Shown in pieces: positions 35,914 through 45,099 of a stretch of 64,000 bases of DNA. The DNA is taken from positions 62,001 to 126,000 of the forward strand of contig NZ_JBJQIK030000001.1 of NCBI RefSeq assembly GCF_045984285.3, given 5' to 3'. How positions within the stretch are numbered: position 1 is the stretch's first letter; every line of letters starts with the position of its first letter. Below the pieces are notes generated by a model. That model had not been told where the DNA came from and did not search any database. It was given only the letters and a program-made list of their open reading frames with translations. The stretch comes from Rugamonas sp045984285 (GTDB taxonomy: Bacteria > Pseudomonadota > Gammaproteobacteria > Burkholderiales > Burkholderiaceae_D). The position numbers and the translations under genes were made by a program.

Positions 35914-37287
35914 ATGGTCAAGCTGCTGCCTGTTCGAACCATTCGTTTCTGGCTCGTTCTTGCTGCAATGTTGACCGTACCCCTGCACGCAAAAGAGGAA
36001 CAGAAGCAGCCGTCCGCGCGCGCGACCAATGTTCCCCCGGTAGTGCCGCCAGGCCGGCCGGTGCTGCCGCCGGCCGCTGCGGTCCCCGCGACGACGCCGC
36101 CTTCCGCCGACACGCCCGCGCCAACGGCAAAGCCGCCGTCGGCCCAGGCGCAAGGGTCCCTGGTCATCATCGGGGGCGGCCTGCGAGGAGACAATGCCGA
36201 CGTCTGGCAGCGCGTGGTGCAGCTGGCCGGCGGCAAAGGCTCGCGCATCGCCGTGTTCCCGTCGGCCGCGGGCAATCCCGAGCGCGCTGCCGCCACCATC
36301 ATCTCCTATCTCAGGAAATACGGCGCGGACGCTTTCGCCGTGCCGGTCGCCGTGCGCCTCGCCGGCAGCGACTACCGCAAGGCGGCGGACGACGCGGCGC
36401 TGGCCAAGAAAATCCGCGACTCGGACGGCGTCTATTTTGCTGGCGGCGACCAGGGGCGCATCACCAAGGCACTGATCCGCGAAGACGGCTCGCACACCCT
36501 GGCGCTGGAAGCGGTGTGGGACCTGTACCGTCGCGGCGGCGTAATCGCAGGCACCAGCGCCGGCGCAGCCATCATGAGCAGCACCATGTTCTACAACCCG
36601 AAAGCAGTGCTCTCCATGCTGCGCAGCGGGATTACGGACGGCCACGAAATAGCGCCGGGCCTGGGTTTCATCGGCGACGACGTGTTCGTGGACCAGCACC
36701 TGCTGGTGCGCGGCCGCTTTGCGCGCATGATTCCCGCCATGCTGGCCAAGGGCTACCAGCTGGGCCTGGGCATCGACGAGGACAGCGCCATGGTGGTGAA
36801 CGCGCAGCGCGAGGTGGAAATCATCGGCTACAAGGGGGCGCTGCTGATCGACATGTCGCGCGCCGAGACGGACAAGGACAACCCCAACTTCAACGTCAGC
36901 AACGTGGTCATCAGCTATCTGGACCGGGGGGACAAATTCAATATCGCCTCGCGCCGCTTCATTCCCTCGGCCGACAAGGCGGGCGGCCGGCTCGATCCGG
37001 CGCGGCCCTTCCTGCGCGGCCCGGTCTACAGCAACGATATCCTGGGCAACAGCGCCGTCATCGACCTGATGGAGCGCCTGATCGACAGCGACCAGCAGGA
37101 AGCCATCGGCATCGCCAGTGGCAACCCGCGCAGCGCAGGCCCGGAACTGGGCTTCGAATTCCGCTTTTCCCGAACGCCGGACAGCATGGGTTACGTCTCC
37201 AGCGTGGCTGAGGCATACTCCGTGCTCAACGTGCGCCTCGATGTGCGTCCCATTGAAATTGCACGGCCCCTGTACCAGTACAAATAA
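35914..37287 (+). CDS. secreted cyanophycinase-family peptidase (S51)
   Basis: A 457-residue protein with a signal sequence (about 1-26), a Pro/Ala-rich linker (about 30-80) and an S51 domain beginning SLVIIGGGLRGDNADVW. The Ser nucleophile is in VIAGTSAGAAIMSS near residue 217. Cyanophycinases split cyanophycin (Asp-Arg polymer) into beta-Asp-Arg, and extracellular versions exist. The long C-terminal region after residue 330 is not clearly assigned. No cyanophycin synthetase occurs in the window, so uptake or scavenging is more likely than storage. It precedes a secreted M64 peptidase by 14 nt. Confidence 0.85.
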   Translation: MVKLLPVRTIRFWLVLAAMLTVPLHAKEEQKQPSARATNVPPVVPPGRPVLPPAAAVPATTPPSADTPAPTAKPPSAQAQGSLVIIGGGLRGDNADVWQRVVQLAGGKGSRIAVFPSAAGNPERAAATIISYLRKYGADAFAVPVAVRLAGSDYRKAADDAALAKKIRDSDGVYFAGGDQGRITKALIREDGSHTLALEAVWDLYRRGGVIAGTSAGAAIMSSTMFYNPKAVLSMLRSGITDGHEIAPGLGFIGDDVFVDQHLLVRGRFARMIPAMLAKGYQLGLGIDEDSAMVVNAQREVEIIGYKGALLIDMSRAETDKDNPNFNVSNVVISYLDRGDKFNIASRRFIPSADKAGGRLDPARPFLRGPVYSNDILGNSAVIDLMERLIDSDQQEAIGIASGNPRSAGPELGFEFRFSRTPDSMGYVSSVAEAYSVLNVRLDVRPIEIARPLYQYK

Positions 37288-37301
37288 CAAGGAAGACCTG
37301 A

Positions 37302-38699
37302 ATGAAGAATGCACTGTTCGCGCTGCTGCTCTCGGCGGCAGCGGCGGGCGCGCTCGCTGCGCAGCCAGCCACCATGCGCCTCGACTATCTCCACACCGGC
37401 AATGCCCTCAGCGAAAGCTACGCCATCGAGCGCGTGGTGCTGGAGCCGTTGCCATGGCCCGGCGATATGGACCGCAGCATCGACGACACCAACCGTGGCG
37501 TCAACAAGGTGGAAGTGGTGGATATCAAGACCGGCAAGCTGCTGTATTCGCGCGGTTTCTCCACCATCTTCGGCGAATGGCGCACGACGGAAGAAGCATC
37601 GAAAACTTCGCGCGGTTTTGGCGAATCGGTGCGCTTCCCGAAACCTGAGCAGCCTGCGCGCGTGCGCATCCTGAAGCGCGATGAACGCAACGAGTTCTCG
37701 ATTGTGTGGAGCGTGGATGTGGACCCGAATGCGCTGGACGTGGTGCGCAAGCAGCCGCCCGCGCCGGCCAAACCGATTGCCATCCGCGTCAACGGCCCTT
37801 CGCCGCAGAAGGTGGACCTGCTGATCATGGGCGACGGCTACACGAAAGCCGACCTGCCGAAATTCGAGCAGAGCGCGCGCAAGCTGGCGGACTACCTGTT
37901 CAGCGTGTCGCCGTTCAAGGAGCGCGCGAAGGACTTCAATGTGTGGGCGCTTGCCGTGCCAACCGAGGAATCCGGCGTAAGCCGTCCCTCGACGAACACC
38001 CATCATTCCTCCGCACTGAACACGCGCTACGATATCTTCGGCAGCGAGCGCTATGTGCTCACCACCGACAACCGCGCGCTGCGCGATATCGCCCAGCACG
38101 CGCCATATGAGTTCATCGAAATCCTCGTCAACAATGAGACCTACGGCGGCGGCGGCATCTACGGCCAGTTCAGCACGGCGGCAGCGAACAACGACTGGGC
38201 CAACTACCTGTTCGTACACGAATTCGGGCACCACTTCGCGGGCCTGGCGGACGAGTACTACACCTCGCCGGTGGCCTATCAGTCGACGGGCGAACGTCCG
38301 GAGCCATGGGAACCGAATGCCACGGCGCTGAAGGATCCGGCGAACCTCAAGTGGAAGAAGCACGTTCACGCCGGCACGGCGCTGCCGACCGCATGGCCGA
38401 AGGACGAGTATGAAACGCATTCGCGCGAATACCAGAAGAAGCGCGCGGCCCTGCGCAAGGAGAACCGTCCCGAATCCGAGATGAGCAAGCTGTTCAGCGA
38501 AGACCTGGCATGGAGCAATGCGCTGTTCTCGAAAGCGCCGAATGCGAAAGTGGTGGGCGCCTTCGAGGGTGCAAACTACGAGGCGAAGGGCTACTACCGT
38601 CCGCAGCAGCAGTGCGTGATGTTCGACCGCAGCGAGGCCTTCTGCACCGTGTGTGCCGAGGCCATCGGGCAGACCATCGACCTCTACTCACGTAAGTAA
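37302..38699 (+). CDS. secreted M64-family metallopeptidase
   Basis: A 465-residue exported zinc peptidase of the IgA-peptidase/M64 family. The signal peptide covers about 1-20 (LSAAAAGALAA). The zinc motif HEFGHHFAGLADEY is near residue 306, preceded by the domain entry VDLLIMGDGYTKAD near 170. The N-terminal domain (about 20-155) is a beta-rich M64 N-terminal domain. It follows the cyanophycinase-family gene by 14 nt with AAGGA before the ATG, so the two secreted peptidases are likely made together. Confidence 0.9.
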   Translation: MKNALFALLLSAAAAGALAAQPATMRLDYLHTGNALSESYAIERVVLEPLPWPGDMDRSIDDTNRGVNKVEVVDIKTGKLLYSRGFSTIFGEWRTTEEASKTSRGFGESVRFPKPEQPARVRILKRDERNEFSIVWSVDVDPNALDVVRKQPPAPAKPIAIRVNGPSPQKVDLLIMGDGYTKADLPKFEQSARKLADYLFSVSPFKERAKDFNVWALAVPTEESGVSRPSTNTHHSSALNTRYDIFGSERYVLTTDNRALRDIAQHAPYEFIEILVNNETYGGGGIYGQFSTAAANNDWANYLFVHEFGHHFAGLADEYYTSPVAYQSTGERPEPWEPNATALKDPANLKWKKHVHAGTALPTAWPKDEYETHSREYQKKRAALRKENRPESEMSKLFSEDLAWSNALFSKAPNAKVVGAFEGANYEAKGYYRPQQQCVMFDRSEAFCTVCAEAIGQTIDLYSRK

Positions 38700-38813
38700 A
38701 GAAACAAAATGTTTCATGGTGCGGTGGCGCACAGTCCATGCTGCTGAGCGTGACTATTCTGGATGCGTGACAACAACAAAACGCATCCAGACCACTAAAG
38801 AAAGGCATCCATC

Positions 38814-39296
38814 ATGAACAAACTGCTCGCAACCCTGATCGCCGGCGTATTCGCCTCCGCTGCTTACGCCCAAACCACTCCTGCAGTGAACCCTGACGTT
38901 GCCAAAGAGCAAGCCAAGGCCAACAAGGACATTGCCAAGGCTGAATCGAAGGAAGCGAAGAAAGCGGCTGAAGCCGACAAGGACGTGGCGAAAGCCCAGG
39001 CCAAGGCTGACGAAAAGAAAGCCAAGGCCCATGCCAAGGTCGACAAGGAACACGCCAAGGCTGCTGAAAAAGTAGCGAAGGCGGATCCGGAAGACAAGAT
39101 GAAGGCCGAAGCCAAAGGCGACAAGGAAGTGGCCGAGGCGAACGCCAAAGCCGCCAAGGTTGACGCCAAGCAGGACGCCAAGGTAGCGAAGGAAATGGCC
39201 GAAGCCAACAAGGACAAGGCACAAGCCGCCGCCAAGACCGCCGAAGTCAAAGGCAAAGCCGCCGCCGACGTCAAAGCCGAAGCTGCCAAGCACTAA
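38814..39296 (+). CDS. exported Ala/Lys/Glu-rich helical protein
   Basis: A 160-residue low-complexity protein: signal peptide (about 1-20, ending AYAQ) followed by about 135 residues made almost only of Ala, Lys, Glu, Asp, Gln and Val, in heptad-like runs such as AKAESKEAKKAAEADKDVAK and AEANAKAAKVDAKQDAKV. It should be one long extended helix or coiled coil, without Cys, Trp or Tyr in the mature part. It looks like histone-H1/LEA-style repeats or a periplasmic filament. The function is unknown. Confidence 0.75.
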   Translation: MNKLLATLIAGVFASAAYAQTTPAVNPDVAKEQAKANKDIAKAESKEAKKAAEADKDVAKAQAKADEKKAKAHAKVDKEHAKAAEKVAKADPEDKMKAEAKGDKEVAEANAKAAKVDAKQDAKVAKEMAEANKDKAQAAAKTAEVKGKAAADVKAEAAKH

Positions 39297-39299
39297 TCG

Positions 39300-39362
39300 C
39301 TACGGCCCAGCCCGTGTCCACCTCGGGGTCAGACCCGAAAGTGGACACGAGCCGAACCGTAG
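39300..39362. repeat. 63-bp palindromic element, copy 1
   Basis: Ends CTACGG and CCGTAG frame inner arms CGTGTCCAC and GTGGACACG around GGGTCAGACCC. It begins 4 nt after the stop of the Ala/Lys-rich gene. The 40-nt core (39313-39352) is identical to 44636-44675. Confidence 0.85.
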
Positions 39363-39371
39363 TCAAGACAA

Positions 39372-39415
39372 AGCCCGTACTGCGATGGGGTTTTCCCCAG
39401 CAGCACGGGCTCTTT
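39372..39415. terminator. hairpin between convergent genes
   Basis: AGCCCGT (39372-39378) pairs with ACGGGCT (39405-39411), with CTGC/GCAG and GGGG/CCCC inside, then TCTTT. It may end transcription from both directions. It lies exactly between copies 1 and 3 of the palindromic element. Confidence 0.6.
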
Positions 39416-39420
39416 CGTAT

Positions 39421-39483
39421 CTACGCCTGGGTTCGTGTCCACTTTCGGGTCTGACCCCGAGGTGGACACGGGCTCAGCTTTAT
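39421..39483. repeat. 63-bp palindromic element, copy 3 (reverse)
   Basis: The 37-nt core at 39434-39470 is the exact reverse complement of the copy 1 core. The left end is CTACG; the right end has drifted (TTTAT). It ends 6 nt before the parC stop. Confidence 0.8.
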
Positions 39484-39489
39484 CTGCTC

Positions 39490-41826
<2,337 letters not shown>

Positions 41827-41840
41827 AGTGTGTTCTTAAA

Positions 41841-43838
41841 TCAGATATCCGCTTCTACTTCGTTGCCGTGTTCTTCGATCCATGCGCGGCGGGCGGCGGC
41901 TTCGCCTTTACCCATCAGCATATTGAAGCGCGCAGCGGCTTCGGTATGCGCGAAGTCGCCCAGCGATACGGGCAGCAGGCGGCGCGTGTCCGGGTTCATG
42001 GTGGTTTCCCACAGCTGCTCGGCGTTCATCTCGCCCAGGCCCTTGAAGCGGGAAATCGACCAGCTGCCGTCCTTCAGGCCGTCCTTGCGCAGCTTGTCCT
42101 CGATGGCGGTCAGTTCGCCGTCATCCAGCGCGTACAGCTTCTGGATCGGCTTCTTGCCGCGCGCCGGCGCATCCACGCGGTACAGCGGCGGACGCGCAAT
42201 GCAGATATTGCCGTTCTCGATCAGCGCCGGGAAGTGGCGGAAGAAGAGGGTCAGCAGCAGCACCTGGATGTGGGAGCCGTCCACGTCCGCATCGGAGAGG
42301 ATGCAGATTTTCCCGTAGCGCAGGCCGGACAGGTCGGGCGCATCGCCCACGCTGTGCGGATCGACGCCGATCGCCACCGCGATATCGTGGATCTCGTTAT
42401 TGGCAAACAGGCGGTCGCGGTCCGTCTCCCAGGAGTTCAGCACCTTGCCGCGAAGCGGCAGGATGGCCTGGAATTCCTTGTCGCGGCCCATCTTGGCGGA
42501 ACCGCCTGCGGAGTCGCCCTCCACCAGGAACAGTTCCGTGCGCGCGGTATCGTTCGATTCGCAGTCGGTCAGCTTACCCGGCAGCACAGCCACGCCGGAG
42601 GATTTTTTCTTCTCCACTTTCTGCGCGGAGCGCAGGCGGGACTGGGCCTGCTTGATCACCAGCTCGGCCAGCTTCTTGCCGTAGTCGATATGCTGGTTCA
42701 GCCACAGCTCCAGCGCAGGCTTGGAGTAGGTGGACACCAGGCGCACCGCATCGCGCGAGTTCAGTCGTTCCTTGATCTGGCCCTGGAACTGCGGGTCCAG
42801 CACCTTTGCGGACAGCACGAAGGAAGCGCGCGCGAACACGTCTTCCGGCAGCAGCTTCACGCCTTTCGGCAGCAGCGAGTGCAGCTCGACGAAGTTCTTC
42901 ATGGCGCTGAACAGGCCTTCGCGCAGGCCGGATTCGTGCGTGCCGCCGTTCGGCGTTGGAATCAGGTTGACGTAGGACTCGCGCACGATCGCGCCTTCCT
43001 CCGTCCATGCCACTACCCACGATGCGCCTTCGCCTTCGGCGAAACCTTCCGCATCGGGGCCGGCGAACTGCTCGCCTTCGAACAGCGGCACCACGGTTTC
43101 GCCGTTCGAGGTCTGCGCCAGCGCTTCATTCAGGTAGCCGCGCAGGCCGTCGTTGTACTGCCATACCTGCTTGTCGCCGGTTTTGCCGTTGATGAGGGTA
43201 ACGGTAACACCGGGCAGCAGCACGGCCTTGGAGCGCAACAGGCGCTGCAGCTCGACCTGGGAGATCAGCGGGGAATCGAAGTATTTCGGGTCCGGCCATG
43301 CGGTCACGCGCGTGCCGGACTTCTTGCCGTCTTTCGCGGTGGTTTCTGAAGCCAGCGGCTGCACCAGGTCGCCGTTCTCGAAGGCGAGATGGTGGTAGAC
43401 ATTGCCCTTGTCGTCCTTGCGCCATACCGAGATTTCAAGCCGTTTGGACAGCGCGTTGGTCACCGATACGCCCACGCCGTGCAGGCCGCCGGAGAAGGCG
43501 TAAGCGCCGCCCGAACCCTTGTCGAATTTGCCGCCCGCGTGCAGGCGGGTAAATACAATCTCCACCGTCGGCACGTTTTCTTCCGGATGCAGGCCGACCG
43601 GGATGCCGCGGCCATCGTCTTCCACGGTCACGCTGCCGTCGGCATTCTGCGTGACGATAATATTTTTGCAATGGCCGCCGAGCGCTTCGTCCGAGGCGTT
43701 GTCGATCACTTCCTGGATGATGTGCAGCGGATTCTCGGTGCGGGTGTACATGCCCGGGCGCTGCTTGACTGGTTCCAGACCTTTCAGGACCCGGATGGAT
43801 GATTCGCTGTAATCGGAAACAGGTTTTTTAGTGGCCAT
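41841..43838 (-). CDS. parE: DNA topoisomerase IV subunit B
   Basis: A 665-residue ATPase subunit of topoisomerase IV. The GHKL ATP site has EVIDNASDEALGGH near residue 44, VEDDGRGIPVG, and GGLHGVGVSVTNALS near 117. The TOPRIM part starts at LVEGDSAGGSAKMGRD near 428 and has DADVDGSHIQVLLL. It lies upstream of parC in one unit, divergent from the pseudo-receiver gene. Confidence 0.95.
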   Translation of the reverse strand: MATKKPVSDYSESSIRVLKGLEPVKQRPGMYTRTENPLHIIQEVIDNASDEALGGHCKNIIVTQNADGSVTVEDDGRGIPVGLHPEENVPTVEIVFTRLHAGGKFDKGSGGAYAFSGGLHGVGVSVTNALSKRLEISVWRKDDKGNVYHHLAFENGDLVQPLASETTAKDGKKSGTRVTAWPDPKYFDSPLISQVELQRLLRSKAVLLPGVTVTLINGKTGDKQVWQYNDGLRGYLNEALAQTSNGETVVPLFEGEQFAGPDAEGFAEGEGASWVVAWTEEGAIVRESYVNLIPTPNGGTHESGLREGLFSAMKNFVELHSLLPKGVKLLPEDVFARASFVLSAKVLDPQFQGQIKERLNSRDAVRLVSTYSKPALELWLNQHIDYGKKLAELVIKQAQSRLRSAQKVEKKKSSGVAVLPGKLTDCESNDTARTELFLVEGDSAGGSAKMGRDKEFQAILPLRGKVLNSWETDRDRLFANNEIHDIAVAIGVDPHSVGDAPDLSGLRYGKICILSDADVDGSHIQVLLLTLFFRHFPALIENGNICIARPPLYRVDAPARGKKPIQKLYALDDGELTAIEDKLRKDGLKDGSWSISRFKGLGEMNAEQLWETTMNPDTRRLLPVSLGDFAHTEAAARFNMLMGKGEAAARRAWIEEHGNEVEADI

Positions 43839-43958
43839 ACTAGAGAAAGCGGTTCTTGGTTAATGCGGACGCCTGCGCATTCTATCCTCAACGAGGTCAA
43901 ATGGCCGAATCCGGGCGGGAACTGTGGTTAAATGCCGTAAAAACAACGTCAACATCGC

Positions 43959-44819
43959 ATGTCCGCAGAGCAGACCGAGAAGTTCCCGTTCGCCGTGCGC
44001 CTGGTCGGCTTTCCGCCGCAGGCTGCCGCCGCCATCGCCAGCGGCCTGCAACGGGCGCCGGACAAGGGGCCGGCGTATTTTTGCCTGTCCGCGCACTCTT
44101 TGCAAGAGCCGGATTTATATTTAGCTAACGGAACCCACCTGTCCACGCTCGCCGCGCTGGATGGGCTCACGCAGGGGGATATTCGTCCCGCCCTGGTGCT
44201 GGGGGCGCCGGGCCTGGACCTGGCGCATCCCGATTTCCCCTATCCGAACCTGCGCCTGCCGGTACAGTGGGACAGCGTGTACCACGAGCTGGGCAAGCTG
44301 GTAGAGCGCCGAGCCGAAGCGCTGGCCGCGCGCGCCGCCAGCGGCCTGCCGCCCATGCCGGAGCGCCGCCGCGCGCCGCGCGTGGACCTCGACCTGACCG
44401 ATCCCGCCGAATACATCGCCATGCGCCAGCCGCCGTTGCAGGGCGAGGTGCTGGTGCTGGACCGCAGCGATGCGTTTGCCCAGCACATCACGAGGCTGAT
44501 GCGCCGCCATGGCGTCACCGCGTCGTGGGCCGCCGGCACTGACGATGCCGTCGCCGCCTGCCGCACGCGCCCCGTTGCCGTGGTGCTGATCAACACCTCG
44601 CTGGAGGATATGGACGCCTATGCTACAGCCGAGGCCGTGTCCACCTCGGGGTCAGACCCGAAAGTGGACACGAGCTCGGCTGTAGTGCTGATGCTGTCGG
44701 CGGGGGCGGTGTTCGACGAGGCGCGCGCGGCGGCTTGCGGCATCGCGGGCTCGCTGGACAAGCCGGTTTCGGATGCGACATTGCGTTCCGTGCTCAAACG
44801 GCTGATGCGTTTGCCCTGA
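43959..44819 (+). CDS. protein with a degenerate receiver domain carrying a palindromic-element segment
   Basis: A 286-residue protein. Residues 1-150 are of unknown fold. Residues about 160-286 look like a response-regulator receiver: beta1 EVLVLDRSDAF (D168), beta3 VAVVLINTSLEDMDAY, where the phosphoacceptor Asp is N212, and the conserved Lys is K268 in LDKPV. Without the Asp it should not be phosphorylated in the usual way. Residues about 222-243 are encoded by the 63-bp palindromic element (21 codons in frame), giving STSGSDPKVDTSS. It is divergent from parE and stands before the kdp locus. Function unknown. Confidence 0.75.
   Translation: MSAEQTEKFPFAVRLVGFPPQAAAAIASGLQRAPDKGPAYFCLSAHSLQEPDLYLANGTHLSTLAALDGLTQGDIRPALVLGAPGLDLAHPDFPYPNLRLPVQWDSVYHELGKLVERRAEALAARAASGLPPMPERRRAPRVDLDLTDPAEYIAMRQPPLQGEVLVLDRSDAFAQHITRLMRRHGVTASWAAGTDDAVAACRTRPVAVVLINTSLEDMDAYATAEAVSTSGSDPKVDTSSAVVLMLSAGAVFDEARAAACGIAGSLDKPVSDATLRSVLKRLMRLP
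44623..44685. repeat. 63-bp palindromic element, copy 2 (inside a gene)
   Basis: CTACAGCCGAG and CTCGGCTGTAG form perfect 11-nt outer arms; the inner arms are CGTGTCCAC and GTGGACACG. The 40-nt core (44636-44675) equals that of copy 1. The length is 63 nt, so it is in frame. Confidence 0.85.
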
Positions 44820-44821
44820 TT

Positions 44822-44862
44822 TTTACATTCCGTTTACGCCCCATCATGAAGTCTTTACGCCC
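44822..44862 (+). promoter_or_regulatory. candidate KdpE-binding repeats
   Basis: TTTACATTC (44822), TTTACGCCC (44833) and TTTACGCCC (44854) lie on one face of the helix, spaced 11 and 21 bp. E. coli KdpE binds a TTTA-rich/TTTACACCC-like site before kdpFABC, so this is a reasonable match. I could not assign a sure -10. Confidence 0.55.
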
Positions 44863-44920
44863 TTTTTAGGCGCGTCCCGATAAGCTCGAATCCATCAAAA
44901 CAGACCTGAAAGGGATCGCG

Positions 44921-45013
44921 ATGGATGTCGTATTTATTGGCCTGATCGGCGCATTTGCGCTGCTGGCCTGGGCCATGGCCGCGGGCTGCGGCAAGCTGGG
45001 AGGGGAGCAATGA
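44921..45013 (+). CDS. 30-residue membrane ORF upstream of kdpF
   Basis: A 30-codon ORF with one hydrophobic helix (VVFIGLIGAFALLAWAMA) and a short polar tail (CGKLGGEQ). AAAGGGA lies before the ATG at 44921, and the TGA overlaps the kdpF ATG (ATGA). Such a layout argues for a translated small membrane protein, perhaps another Kdp-associated peptide. Not known from E. coli kdpFABC. No homologue can be confirmed from the sequence alone. Confidence 0.6.
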   Translation: MDVVFIGLIGAFALLAWAMAAGCGKLGGEQ

Positions 45014-45099
45014 CTACCTTCTATCTGATCGGCGCGCTGGCCGCCGCGGGCCTCATGGTGTACCTGCTCGTCGCCCTGCTGAAGGCGGAGGAGCTGTAA
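45010..45099 (+). CDS. kdpF: K+-transporting ATPase small subunit KdpF
   Basis: A 29-residue single-helix protein (core LMVYLLVALLKAEEL), the typical length and ending of KdpF, which stabilises the KdpABC complex. The TAA is directly followed by the kdpA ATG, and the start overlaps the upstream 30-codon ORF by 4 nt. Confidence 0.9.
   Translation: MTTFYLIGALAAAGLMVYLLVALLKAEEL

Noticed and set aside
39300..39483. Palindromic pair as an integron attC or transposon end
   Set aside because: No integrase or transposase is nearby, and the same element sits inside a gene at 44623.
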